Positions 1 to 8,754 of a stretch of 64,000 nucleotides of DNA are shown in pieces; position 1 is the stretch's first letter, and each line of letters opens with the position of its first letter. Origin of the DNA: Qipengyuania mesophila (GTDB lineage: Bacteria; Pseudomonadota; Alphaproteobacteria; Sphingomonadales; Sphingomonadaceae); NCBI RefSeq assembly GCF_019711655.1, contig NZ_JAIGNU010000001.1, positions 1,273,501 to 1,337,500 of the forward strand, written 5' to 3'. A program made the position numbers and the translations under genes. The notes under the pieces are model-generated. The model did not search any database, was not told where the DNA came from, and worked only from the letters and a program-made list of their open reading frames with translations.

Positions 1-1055
1 AGGTAGACATTGCCGACGGAGATGCCCGGCGCGCCGCCACTGCCCCGGCTGGCATGGCCGGAGAGCTGCAGCCCGAGCTGCGCGGCGCTGGCGACATTGG
101 TCAGCCAGCCGGTGACCTGCCCGGCATCGACCAGCGCGCGCGGCACGCTCGCCACCCCTTCGCCATCGTAATTGCGCGAGCGCAGTCCGCGCAGGCGATG
201 CGGATCCTCGAGCACCTTGATCGCAGTGTCGAACAGCTGGTCCTGCTCGCGACCGATCAGGAAGCTCGCCTTGCGGGCGATCGAGGGAGCGCCCATCGCG
301 CCGAGCAAATGGCCGAGCACGCCACCGCCCACGCGGGGATCGAACACCACCGGCATGCGGCCCGAGGGGATCGAGACGGGCGCGAGCTTGCGCACCGCGC
401 GTTCGCCCGCCTCGCGACCGATTTCGGCCGGGTCGGGCAAATCGCTGCGGTGGCGCTGCGTGCGATAGGCATAGTCGGTCTGCTTGTCGCCGCCCTCGCC
501 CGCGACCACGCTGGCCGAAAGCGAGTGCGATCCGCCCGCATGGCCGCGCGCAAAGCCGTTGCTGGTGACCAGCGCGAAGACCGAGCGCGAATAGGAGGCA
601 CTGCCGCCGTTCGAATTGGTCACGCCCGCGACGGCGCGCGCCGCATCCTCGGTGGCGAGCGCGGCCGCGCGCAACTCCTCGGGCGCGGGCGCGGCCGCAT
701 CGACCAGATCGAGATCGCGTGGTTCGCCCGCGAACAGCGCCTCGGAGGGAGCCAGCCCGCCATAGGGATCTTCGGGTGCCAGCCGCGCCATCTCGACCGC
801 GCGCTGCGCCAGCAGCTCAAGCCCCTCGGGTGCGAAATCGCTGGTGTTGATCGATGCCGAACGGCGCCCGACGAAGACCCTGAGGCCGACCTCCTCGCTC
901 TCCGACCGCTCGACCTCCTCGAGCGCGCCGAGCCGCACCCCGACGCTTTCGGAAGAGGAGGCCCGTGCGACGGCATCGGCGGCATCGGCCCCCATCCGGC
1001 GCGCGAGGTCGACGAGCTCGTGGCAGCGGGCGAGCGCTGCGTCGACGCCGATCAT
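1..1055 (-). CDS. pmbA: TldD/PmbA family metalloprotease (TldE-like), 3' end outside window
   Basis: The reverse strand is open from the ATG at 1055 to the window edge, giving about 351 residues without a stop; the C-terminus is missing. The protein begins MIGVDAALARCHELVDLARR and contains the family-typical stretches VTNSNGGSASYSRS, NYDGEGVASVPRALVD and GHASRG. PmbA/TldE proteins pair with TldD to form a protease that trims peptides and unfolded proteins in the cytoplasm. No HExxH motif is seen, as expected for the E partner, whose TldD mate carries the zinc site. The ATG at 1055 is the first in frame. Family assignment is firm; the exact subtype is inferred. Confidence 0.88.
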   Translation of the reverse strand, partial: MIGVDAALARCHELVDLARRMGADAADAVARASSSESVGVRLGALEEVERSESEEVGLRVFVGRRSASINTSDFAPEGLELLAQRAVEMARLAPEDPYGGLAPSEALFAGEPRDLDLVDAAAPAPEELRAAALATEDAARAVAGVTNSNGGSASYSRSVFALVTSNGFARGHAGGSHSLSASVVAGEGGDKQTDYAYRTQRHRSDLPDPAEIGREAGERAVRKLAPVSIPSGRMPVVFDPRVGGGVLGHLLGAMGAPSIARKASFLIGREQDQLFDTAIKVLEDPHRLRGLRSRNYDGEGVASVPRALVDAGQVTGWLTNVASAAQLGLQLSGHASRGSGGAPGISVGNVY

Positions 1056-1128
1056 GGCAAAAGCCGATGTTGAGAAATCATGCGCGCGAAGTAGGCCGCG
1101 CGCGGCGCGCTGGCAACCGCCGGTCCGG

Positions 1129-1539
1129 TCAGGAAAAAGCCAGCTTGAAGAAGGCGGTCAGCGCCACCGGCAGGCCGATGGCCAGCGCCCACAGCATGAT
1201 CTGGTCGCGCCGGAATGCGGGCTTGCGCTCGATATCGGCGGCTTCGTCGTCGCTCAGCCCGACCCAGCGGCGTTCGAACCAGCGGCAGGCGGGGATGATC
1301 CCCCCGACAAGGACGATAAGCGCGAGGTAGGGAAGGATCGAGGATGCGCCCTGTTTCATTGCGCCGACGGTCATGAAGATCTGGAGAGCGGTGTAAACGA
1401 GCAGCGCCAGCGCCACATTGTCGCTCATCGCCTTGCGCCAGTCGCGTCCGCGGCGTGCCGTGTGCCCGGTGGCGATATGATCGTCATGAAGCGCGTCGTT
1501 CAAGGCGTCTCTCCCCTGTTTTCTCTTCCCGGAGAGCAT
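1129..1539 (-). CDS. Small conserved membrane protein, unknown function
   Basis: This encodes 136 residues. A charged N-terminus of about 37 residues is followed by three likely membrane segments: VALALLVYTALQIFMTVGAM, the ILPYLALIVLVGGIIPAC stretch, and a C-terminal helix around WALAIGLPVALTAFF. Between the second and third is a hydrophilic loop with RWFERRWVGLSDDEA. The start at 1539 keeps the whole charged N-terminus; an internal ATG at 1428 would keep only the membrane part. It lies between the protease gene upstream of it and the divergent lptB. I do not recognise a named domain. Confidence 0.65.
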   Translation of the reverse strand: MLSGKRKQGRDALNDALHDDHIATGHTARRGRDWRKAMSDNVALALLVYTALQIFMTVGAMKQGASSILPYLALIVLVGGIIPACRWFERRWVGLSDDEAADIERKPAFRRDQIMLWALAIGLPVALTAFFKLAFS

Positions 1540-1686
1540 TGTTTCAAAATTGTGGCCTGCTGGCAAGCAATCCTGCGCAAGCGCTCTGTCAACGCTGCAC
1601 CGATTGCAGGAGGCGGATCATGCACGAATCCTGCCAATTCGTCGAAAAAGCCTTTTGCACGGGTTTTCAAGGCCGATGTGCATGCT

Positions 1687-2484
1687 ATGTCGCGGCCCAT
1701 GGCCGATATCCAGACGAGCCCGGAATACGATGCGGTGCACGATGCCGCCCCGCCGATCCCGCAGGGCGGACTCGAGGTGGTTTCGATCGCCAAGAGCTAT
1801 GACAAGCGCGCGGTCCTGACCGATATTTCACTCTCGGTCGGCAAGGGCGAGGTGCTCGGTCTGCTCGGACCCAACGGTGCCGGCAAGACGACCTGCTTCT
1901 ATTCGATCATGGGCCTCGTCCGTCCCGATGCCGGGCGCATCCTCATGGATGGCGAGGATGTGACCAAGCTGCCGATGTATCGCCGCGCGATCCTCGGCCT
2001 CGGCTATCTCCCGCAGGAAACCAGCATCTTCCGCGGCATGACGGTCGAGCAGAACATCAACTGCGTGCTCGAGATGGTCGAACCCGATGCCGAGACTCGC
2101 GCGGCCGAGCTCGAACGGCTGCTCGAGGAATTCGGGTTGACCCGGCTCCGCGCGAGCCCCGCCATGGCGCTCTCGGGCGGCGAACGGCGTCGCTGCGAGA
2201 TAGCCCGCGCGCTGGCCGCCAAGCCGTCGATCATGCTGCTCGACGAGCCCTTCGCCGGGATCGACCCCCTCTCGATCAGCGACATCCGCGACCTGGTGAA
2301 GGATTTGAAGACGCGCGGCATCGGCGTGCTCATCACCGACCACAATGTGCGCGAAACGCTCGAGATCGTCGACCGCGCCTGCATCATCTACGGCGGCCAG
2401 GTGCTGTTCGCGGGCACGCCCGAGGCGCTGGTGGCGGACGAGAACGTCCGCCGGCTCTATCTCGGCGAGAGTTTCACACTGTGA
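1687..2484 (+). CDS. lptB: LPS export ABC transporter ATP-binding protein LptB
   Basis: LptB is the cytoplasmic ATPase that powers the LptB2FGC complex, which extracts lipopolysaccharide from the inner membrane. The 265-residue product has a Walker A motif (GPNGAGKTT), Q-loop region (LGYLPQETSIF), ABC signature (LSGGERRR), Walker B (IMLLDEPFAGID) and H-loop (LITDHNVRETL). The spacing and the FAGIDPLS sequence are characteristic of LptB. The reading frame is open far upstream, but homology begins near MADIQTSPEYD; ATGs at 1687 and 1699 are both possible. rpoN follows 26 bp downstream, the usual lptB-rpoN order in proteobacteria. The lptC/lptA genes often found upstream are absent here. Confidence 0.93.
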   Translation: MSRPMADIQTSPEYDAVHDAAPPIPQGGLEVVSIAKSYDKRAVLTDISLSVGKGEVLGLLGPNGAGKTTCFYSIMGLVRPDAGRILMDGEDVTKLPMYRRAILGLGYLPQETSIFRGMTVEQNINCVLEMVEPDAETRAAELERLLEEFGLTRLRASPAMALSGGERRRCEIARALAAKPSIMLLDEPFAGIDPLSISDIRDLVKDLKTRGIGVLITDHNVRETLEIVDRACIIYGGQVLFAGTPEALVADENVRRLYLGESFTL

Positions 2485-2510
2485 CGCGCGAAGCCGACGG
2501 GAGTTGACGC

Positions 2511-3971
2511 ATGGCGCTGGGTCCGCGCCTAGACATCCGGCAAACCCAGTCGCTGGTGATGACGCCGCAGCTGCAGCAGGCGATCAAGCTGCTGGCGCTG
2601 TCCAATCTCGAAATCGAGACCTTCGTTGCCGAGACGCTCGAATCGAACCCGCTGCTCGAAATGGGCGAGATCCGCCACGAGGTCGGCGGCGATACCTCCC
2701 CCGAACCCTCGGAACACGACAGCGCGCCCGATTTCGACGGCGACAATGCGCTCGACATCGCCGACCATGCGCTCGACCCCGAAGCCGCTCCGGGGGATCT
2801 TGCCCAGGGAGAGGGCGGCGATTGGAGCCGCGGCGATATCGGCGGCGGTACGGGCGAGTTGCCCGATCTCGAGAATCGGTCGGCCAACGGTCCCACGCTT
2901 GCCGAACATCTTTCCGACCAGATCGGTGCCGTGGCGCATGACGCGCGCGAGGCGCTGGTCGCGCTGAGGATCATCGGCGAGCTCGACGAGGCCGGTTACC
3001 TCCCCACCGAGCTTCGCGTCATCGCGGACGAACTCGGTGTTCCGCTGGTCGAGGCGGAACGCGCGCTGGAAACGGTCCAGTCGCTCGATCCGACCGGCGT
3101 CGGTGCGCGCACGCTCGCCGAATGTCTGGCGCTGCAGGCGCGCGAAGCCGATCGCTACGATCCCTGCATGGCGCGGCTGATCGACAATCTCGACCTCGTC
3201 GCGGCTGGCGACGTCACGCGGCTCAAGCGCATGTGCGAAGTCGACGACGAGGATTTCGCCGACATGCTCGCCGAATTGCGTGGCTACGACCCCAAGCCGG
3301 GGCTCGCCTTCGGCGGCAGTGCGCAGTCGGCCATCGTGCCCGACGTGCTGATCACGCCAAGCAAGGATGGTTGGGACATCCGCCTCAACGAGGCGAGCCT
3401 GCCCCGGCTCGTGGTCAATCGCGAATATTATCTCGAGCTGAAATCGGGTGCCCGCGACAAGGCTTCGCAGAGCTGGCTCAACGAACAGCTGGGCGAGGCT
3501 GACTGGCTCATCCGCGCGCTCGACCAACGACAGAAGACGATCCTCAAGACCGCCGCCGAAATCGTTAAGAGGCAGGAGGGCTTCTTTCGCCAAGGGGTTA
3601 CCGCGATGCGCCCGCTGACGCTGCGCGAAGTGGCCGAGCAGAGCGAGATGCACGAGAGCACCGTCAGCCGGGTCACCAGCAACAAATACCTCTCCTGCCC
3701 GCGCGGCACATTCGAGCTCAAATATTTCTTCTCCAGCGGCGTCGCTGCGGCCGATGGCGAAGGCGCCTCGTCGGAAGCGATCAAGGCGCGTATCAAGGCC
3801 TTGTGCGAGGGCGAGGATCCGAAAAAGGTCCTGTCCGACCAGAAGCTCGCCGAGCTGCTCAATGCGGAGGGGTTCGACCTCGCCCGGCGCACCGTGGCCA
3901 AGTATCGCGAGGCGATCGGAATCGGCTCGAGCGCGCAGCGCCGGCGCCAAAAGAAACTCGCCGCGCTGTAA
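2511..3971 (+). CDS. rpoN: RNA polymerase sigma-54 factor RpoN
   Basis: Sigma-54 directs RNA polymerase to -24/-12 promoters and needs enhancer-binding ATPases to start transcription; nitrogen genes are the classic targets. The 486-residue protein has the glutamine/leucine-rich region I (TQSLVMTPQLQQAIKLLALS), an acidic region II, the core-binding region with the helix-turn-helix (LREVAEQSEMHESTVSRVTS) and the RpoN box (ARRTVAKYRE) near the C-terminus. A ribosome-binding site GGGAG lies at 2499-2503, 7 bp before the ATG. A matching -24/-12 promoter is found in this window upstream of glnK-amt (62245-62260). Confidence 0.96.
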   Translation: MALGPRLDIRQTQSLVMTPQLQQAIKLLALSNLEIETFVAETLESNPLLEMGEIRHEVGGDTSPEPSEHDSAPDFDGDNALDIADHALDPEAAPGDLAQGEGGDWSRGDIGGGTGELPDLENRSANGPTLAEHLSDQIGAVAHDAREALVALRIIGELDEAGYLPTELRVIADELGVPLVEAERALETVQSLDPTGVGARTLAECLALQAREADRYDPCMARLIDNLDLVAAGDVTRLKRMCEVDDEDFADMLAELRGYDPKPGLAFGGSAQSAIVPDVLITPSKDGWDIRLNEASLPRLVVNREYYLELKSGARDKASQSWLNEQLGEADWLIRALDQRQKTILKTAAEIVKRQEGFFRQGVTAMRPLTLREVAEQSEMHESTVSRVTSNKYLSCPRGTFELKYFFSSGVAAADGEGASSEAIKARIKALCEGEDPKKVLSDQKLAELLNAEGFDLARRTVAKYREAIGIGSSAQRRRQKKLAAL

Positions 3972-4004
3972 TCCCCATGGACCACGTGAAAAAAGTTAAC
4001 GCGA

Positions 4005-4020
4005 TTTACGCCGCGTTAAC
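4005..4020. promoter_or_regulatory. Candidate CtrA-binding site upstream of ctrA
   Basis: The sequence TTTA-N7-TTAAC at 4005-4020 differs at one base from the CtrA consensus TTAA-N7-TTAAC. Further TTAA tetramers occur at 3996-3999 and 4045-4048. It lies about 95 bp before the ctrA start in the 141-bp rpoN-ctrA gap. Autoregulation by CtrA is established in Caulobacter; binding here is inferred. Confidence 0.6.
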
Positions 4021-4112
4021 CTTTTCCGTTCAGATGTTGTGTGGTTAATAGAGTACAACATCCCTTTTCTGGGGTTACCGCTAGAGACCGGCGGTCATAC
4101 AGGGGACTTACG

Positions 4113-4808
<696 letters not shown>

Positions 4809-4838
4809 TAGCGAATTCCACGGACGGGAATGCGAGAG

Positions 4839-4870
4839 ACGCCCGGAGCTTCGGCTGCCGGGCGTTTTTC
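4839..4870 (+). terminator. Rho-independent terminator after ctrA
   Basis: An ACGCCCGG arm pairs with CCGGGCGT around a TTCG loop and is followed by TTTTTC. It begins 30 bp after the ctrA stop and closes the ctrA transcript. Confidence 0.9.
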
Positions 4871-5008
4871 TTTGTCCGGCGCTCACCGCAATGGGGTAGC
4901 AGCGCGAATCTTCCCAAGCACCCGAGTTACGCAGATTTTCTATCTCGCAGCGGCACGCGAATCGCAGTAGAGGCCGCGGGTATCAACAGCGAAAGGCCCG
5001 CCCCCGCA

Positions 5009-5773
5009 ATGGAGGTGTTCGGTTTCGATCTGGGGCCCATCGTCCCCTTCATCCTCATCGGTTTTGCAGCGCAGATGGTCGACGGAGCGTTGGGCATGGC
5101 CTTCGGGGTCATCACCAACACTCTGATGGTCGGCCTGCTCGGCGTGCCGCCCGCGCTCGCCTCGCAGCGGGTCCACCTGGTCGAATGCTTCACCACCGCG
5201 ACCTCGGGCATCAGCCATCTGCTGCACGGCAATATCGACGGGCGACTGTTCCTGCGGCTGTTGATCCCCGGCGTGATCGGGGGGCTTGTAGGAACCTATC
5301 TGCTCACCTCGATCGACGGCGAGACGATCAAGCCCTTCGTGCTGGCCTATCTGGCGGGCATCGGCGTTTGGCTGCTGGTGCGCGGCGTGCTCTACCCGCC
5401 AAAGCTGCGCGAGGCGAAGCACGTCGCACCGCTCGGCTTGGTCGGCGGGTTTCTCGACGCGGCGGGCGGCGGCGGCTGGGGCCCGGTGGTGACCTCCAAC
5501 CTGCTCGTCCAGGGCGCCGACCCGCGCAAGGTCGTAGGCACGGTCAATTCGGTCGAATTCTTTCTTACGCTGAGCATCTCGGCGAGCTTCGTCTACCACC
5601 TCGGCATTTCGCATATCGCCGGACCGACGCTGGGCCTGATCATCGGCGGCATCGCCGCGGCGCCCTTCGGCGCGATGGCGGCCAAGCACTTCAGCCCCAA
5701 GCTCATGCTGATCCTCGTCGGCATCGCGCTGAGCATCACCAGTGCCTACGGACTCTGGACGGCCTGGGGATGA
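5009..5773 (+). CDS. Sulfite exporter TauE/SafE (TSUP) family membrane protein
   Basis: This is a 254-residue integral membrane protein with about eight hydrophobic segments. It shows the two-repeat pattern of the TSUP family: GALGMAFGVITNTLMV in the first half and DAAGGGGWGPVVTSNLL in the second. Family members move sulfur compounds or other organic anions across the inner membrane; the substrate here cannot be read from sequence. trmB starts 19 bp downstream, so the two probably share a transcript. Confidence 0.88.
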   Translation: MEVFGFDLGPIVPFILIGFAAQMVDGALGMAFGVITNTLMVGLLGVPPALASQRVHLVECFTTATSGISHLLHGNIDGRLFLRLLIPGVIGGLVGTYLLTSIDGETIKPFVLAYLAGIGVWLLVRGVLYPPKLREAKHVAPLGLVGGFLDAAGGGGWGPVVTSNLLVQGADPRKVVGTVNSVEFFLTLSISASFVYHLGISHIAGPTLGLIIGGIAAAPFGAMAAKHFSPKLMLILVGIALSITSAYGLWTAWG

Positions 5774-5792
5774 TGGCGCTACGGCGCGGCGC

Positions 5793-6494
5793 ATGTCAGC
5801 ATATAAGGAAGGCGATCCGACCACGCTCAACCGGCTCTACGGCCGCAGCCAGGGCAAGCCGCTGCGCGCCTCTCAGCAGGAGCTGGTCGAGAGGTTGCTG
5901 CCGCAGATTGCGGTTCCCCCCGAAGGCCCGGTAACCTCGGAAGCGCTCTTCGGCTTCGATCGCCCGCTCCATTTCGAGATCGGCTTCGGCGGCGGCGAGC
6001 ACATGGCCGAGCGCGCCGACCTGCTGCCCGACCATGGCTTCATTGGTGCCGAGCCCTTCGTCAACGGCGTGGCGCAGGCGCTGACCCACGTCCGCGACCG
6101 GACGCTGGCCAATGTCCGTATCCACCATGGCGACGCGCTCGAGGTGCTGCGCCGCGTGCCCGATGGCGCGCTGACCATGGTCTACCTGCTCCATCCCGAC
6201 CCTTGGCCGAAGGCCAAGCACGCCAAGCGGCGGATGATGAACGACGGGCCGGTGCGCATGATCGCGGACAAGCTCAAGCCGGGCGGCGAATTTCGCTTCG
6301 GCACCGATCACCCGGTCTATCTGCGCCACGCGCTGATGGTGATGCGCCGCTTCACCGACGAGTTCGAATGGCAGGTGGAGGGCCGCGCGAGCTGGGAAAA
6401 TCGCCCCTCGGGCTGGCCCGAGACGCGCTACGAACACAAGGCGCGCACGGTCTACGGCCACGAGGTCTGGTACTTCCGCTTCCGGCGCAAATGA
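5793..6494 (+). CDS. trmB: tRNA (guanine-N7-)-methyltransferase TrmB
   Basis: TrmB methylates N7 of guanosine 46 in the tRNA variable loop using S-adenosylmethionine. The 233-residue protein has the SAM-binding motif EIGFGGGEHM, the family signature LLHPDPWPKAKHAKRR, and a C-terminal FGTDHPVYLRHALMVM and WENRPSGWPETRYE region. The ATG at 5793 (MSAYKEGDPTTLNRLYGR) matches the typical N-terminus; upstream in-frame sequence overlaps the TSUP gene and is unlikely to be coding. Confidence 0.95.
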   Translation: MSAYKEGDPTTLNRLYGRSQGKPLRASQQELVERLLPQIAVPPEGPVTSEALFGFDRPLHFEIGFGGGEHMAERADLLPDHGFIGAEPFVNGVAQALTHVRDRTLANVRIHHGDALEVLRRVPDGALTMVYLLHPDPWPKAKHAKRRMMNDGPVRMIADKLKPGGEFRFGTDHPVYLRHALMVMRRFTDEFEWQVEGRASWENRPSGWPETRYEHKARTVYGHEVWYFRFRRK

Positions 6495-6497
6495 CAA

Positions 6498-6526
6498 GGG
6501 GCCGCCCGGTCTCCCGGACGGCCCCC
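6498..6526. terminator. GC-rich hairpin between convergent trmB and porin genes
   Basis: GGGGCCG and CGGCCCC arms enclose an inner CCGG/CCGG hairpin three bases after the trmB stop. There is no clear T-run on either side, so termination is inferred from position only. Confidence 0.5.
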
Positions 6527-6551
6527 GGATAGTTCGAAACCGATCGGCGCC

Positions 6552-7160
6552 TTAGAAGCGCAGGCCGACGCCCGCGACGACCTGGTCGGTGGTCGCATCG
6601 CCGACGTCACCGCCGACATCGTTGTAGCGCGAACGACGGTATTCGAGGCGACCTTCGAGCGGTCCGGGCAGCTGGACCTGCAGGCCGCCGCCGAAGCGCA
6701 GGCCGCTGGCGTTTTCCTTGAGCTCGTCGAGCGAACCGGCGGACGTGAACGCCTTGGTGTCGAGCGCGGTGTAGCCGACCTTGCCGTAGGCTGCGATGCC
6801 CGGGGTCAGCGCGAAGCCGGCGCGTGCGCCGACATAGTACTGGCCTTCGGCCTCGAGCCCGTCGCGGGCGCCGCCGAAGCTGCTCGGGAATTCGGTCGAA
6901 CCGCCGCTCTTCGACAGTTCGCCCTCGACGCCGACGAAAGCACTGCCGAGCGAGAAGTCGTAGCCGGCGGTGACGCCGTAGACGGCCGAATCGGCATCGG
7001 CGGTGACGCTGTTGTCGGCCGAATCGACATTGAGACCTTCGTAGCCGGCGAGCGCGCCGACATAGAAACCGCCCGGAGCGGTGTTGCTGTCCTGCGCCAT
7101 CGCCGGCGCTGCGACCATGGCACCGGCGAGGATTGCGGCCGCTGCGATTGTCTTTTTCAT
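6552..7160 (-). CDS. Outer-membrane beta-barrel (porin-family) protein
   Basis: The 202-residue product has a Sec signal peptide (MKKTIAAAAILAGAMVAAPAMAQ). It then shows alternating beta-strand sequence with glycine/aromatic pairs such as GGFYVGALAGYEG, GVTAGYDF and YYVGARAGF. It ends with strand-closing DQVVAGVGLRF, whose terminal Phe is typical of outer-membrane barrels. The length fits an eight-stranded OmpX/OmpW-like barrel. The start at 7160 follows AGGAAGTGAA. Its cargo or role is unknown. It is convergent with trmB and divergent from the SDR gene. Confidence 0.85.
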   Translation of the reverse strand: MKKTIAAAAILAGAMVAAPAMAQDSNTAPGGFYVGALAGYEGLNVDSADNSVTADADSAVYGVTAGYDFSLGSAFVGVEGELSKSGGSTEFPSSFGGARDGLEAEGQYYVGARAGFALTPGIAAYGKVGYTALDTKAFTSAGSLDELKENASGLRFGGGLQVQLPGPLEGRLEYRRSRYNDVGGDVGDATTDQVVAGVGLRF

Positions 7161-7307
7161 TTCACTTCCTTTCGGGTGCGTTAGTCTGCCCCCGCAACGC
7201 CGTTGGAACCTGGGCGCTTGCGCAGCGATGAACCGGCAGACGGAATCAGGTGGCAATGCGGCGAGCCGAACGCGGCGTGATCGAAATCGAACGGAAAGAG
7301 ACGGACC

Positions 7308-7979
7308 ATGAGCGACAGGACAATCTTCATTCTCGGCGCATCGCGAGGACTCGGGCTCGGGCTGGTGCGCGAGTTTCTCGGCCGAGGCTGGCGGGTCGTC
7401 GCCAGCGAGCGCGGGCACAGCGGGGAATTGCATGCACTCGCCTGCGACGCGCTGCGGATCGTCACCTGCGACGTGACCGATCCGGCGAGCTATGCCGATC
7501 TCGGCTTCGGCGCAGGCGAACTCGACGTCCTCTTCGTCAATGCGGGCATTACCGGCGCACGCCACCAGTCGAGCGAGCAGGCCAGTGCCGAAGAGGTCGC
7601 CGAGGTGATGATGACCAATGCCTTCGGCCCGGTGCGCGCGGCGAAGACGCTGCTGCCCGCGGTCAAGGATGGCGGCACGCTCGGCTTCATGACCTCGCTG
7701 ATGGGATCGATCGCCGACAGCTCGGGCGGTTACGAACTCTATCGCAGCAGCAAGGCAGCGCTCAACATGCTCGCCAAGGGCGTGGCCGAACAGGATGCCG
7801 GTCCGCGCGGGATCGCCACGCTCGCGCTCCATCCGGGCTGGGTGCAGACCGACATGGGCGGCCCGCAGGCCCCCTTGAGCGTCTCCGAAAGCGTCAAGGG
7901 TCTTGCCGATGTCCTCGAAGGAGCGAGCGGTGCGGGCTTCCGCTACGCCGACTATGCGGGCAAGGACCTGCCCTTTTAA
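7308..7979 (+). CDS. Short-chain dehydrogenase/reductase family protein
   Basis: The 223-residue Rossmann-fold protein has the dinucleotide motif GASRGLG, the NAG motif (VNAGI), a catalytic-type serine region (SLMGSIADSSGG) and YRSSK as the YxxxK motif. PGWVQTDMGG follows, the usual stretch after the active site in the CsgA-like SDR group. Substrate is unknown. It is preceded by a 147-bp region shared with the divergent porin gene. Confidence 0.88.
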   Translation: MSDRTIFILGASRGLGLGLVREFLGRGWRVVASERGHSGELHALACDALRIVTCDVTDPASYADLGFGAGELDVLFVNAGITGARHQSSEQASAEEVAEVMMTNAFGPVRAAKTLLPAVKDGGTLGFMTSLMGSIADSSGGYELYRSSKAALNMLAKGVAEQDAGPRGIATLALHPGWVQTDMGGPQAPLSVSESVKGLADVLEGASGAGFRYADYAGKDLPF

Positions 7980-8049
7980 CCATCGGCAAGCCACTCTGGT
8001 CATTGCGCTTCCCACCGCGCTAGGGTGGCGGCGGAGGGAGTAGCATCGC

Positions 8050-8754
8050 ATGCCCAAATTCGTCATGTGGATGGGTCTGGCGTTCGGACTGGTCGGATCG
8101 GCAATCATGGCCGGCGGGGTCTGGTCCTGGCGTTCGAACCAGGCGATCATCGATGGCGGGATCCGCACCGAGGGGATCGTGGTGGATCTCGAATTCAGCT
8201 CGGACAGCGAAGGCGGCGGGACATATTCTCCCGTGGTCGAGTTCCGCGATCGCGATCGGCGACCTCATACCTACAACGCCAGTTCCGGCAGCAACCCGCC
8301 AAGCTATTCGCGCGGCGAGAAGGTTCAGATCATCTACCTTCCCGACACGCCCGAAAAAGCGCTGATCGACGACTTCTCCGGGCGCTGGATGCTGCCGGTC
8401 TTCCTGCTTGTCTTCGGAGGCATCTTCGCGACCGTGGGCTGGGTCACCTGCTACTTCTATTTTCGCCGTCGCCTGATCGTCTCGCGGCTGAAGCGGGTCG
8501 GCGTGCCGATCGACGCGAAGTTCGTCGAATGTTACCGCGATACGAGCACCACGGTGAACGGACGCAGCCCGTGGCGCGTCGCTGCACAAGCGAGCCATCC
8601 CCTCACCGGCAAGCAGACGAGCTTCACCAGCGATCCGGTCTGGGTCGACTTGAGCGAGCAGCTATCGGGCAAGGACGTCCCCGTGCGGGTCGATCCGAAA
8701 AACTCGAAGCACTACCATGTCGACCTGTCGGCCTATGTCGACGAAGAGGACTAG
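8050..8754 (+). CDS. DUF3592 domain membrane protein
   Basis: This encodes 234 residues with an N-terminal membrane segment (MWMGLAFGLVGSAIMAGGVW), a DUF3592-type extracytoplasmic beta domain (TEGIVVDLEFSSDSEGGG, YSPVVEFRDRDRR, GEKVQIIYLPDTP), a second membrane helix near residues 115-135, and a second half repeating a similar beta domain in degenerate form. Function is unknown. A GGAGGGA ribosome-binding site precedes the ATG. Its TAG stop overlaps the stop of the convergent aminotransferase gene through a shared CTAG. Confidence 0.8.
   Translation: MPKFVMWMGLAFGLVGSAIMAGGVWSWRSNQAIIDGGIRTEGIVVDLEFSSDSEGGGTYSPVVEFRDRDRRPHTYNASSGSNPPSYSRGEKVQIIYLPDTPEKALIDDFSGRWMLPVFLLVFGGIFATVGWVTCYFYFRRRLIVSRLKRVGVPIDAKFVECYRDTSTTVNGRSPWRVAAQASHPLTGKQTSFTSDPVWVDLSEQLSGKDVPVRVDPKNSKHYHVDLSAYVDEED

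Noticed and set aside
844..1686. N-terminal extension of about 280 codons on LptB
   Set aside because: It runs antisense through the protease and membrane-protein genes and has no similarity to LptB, which starts near 1687-1699.
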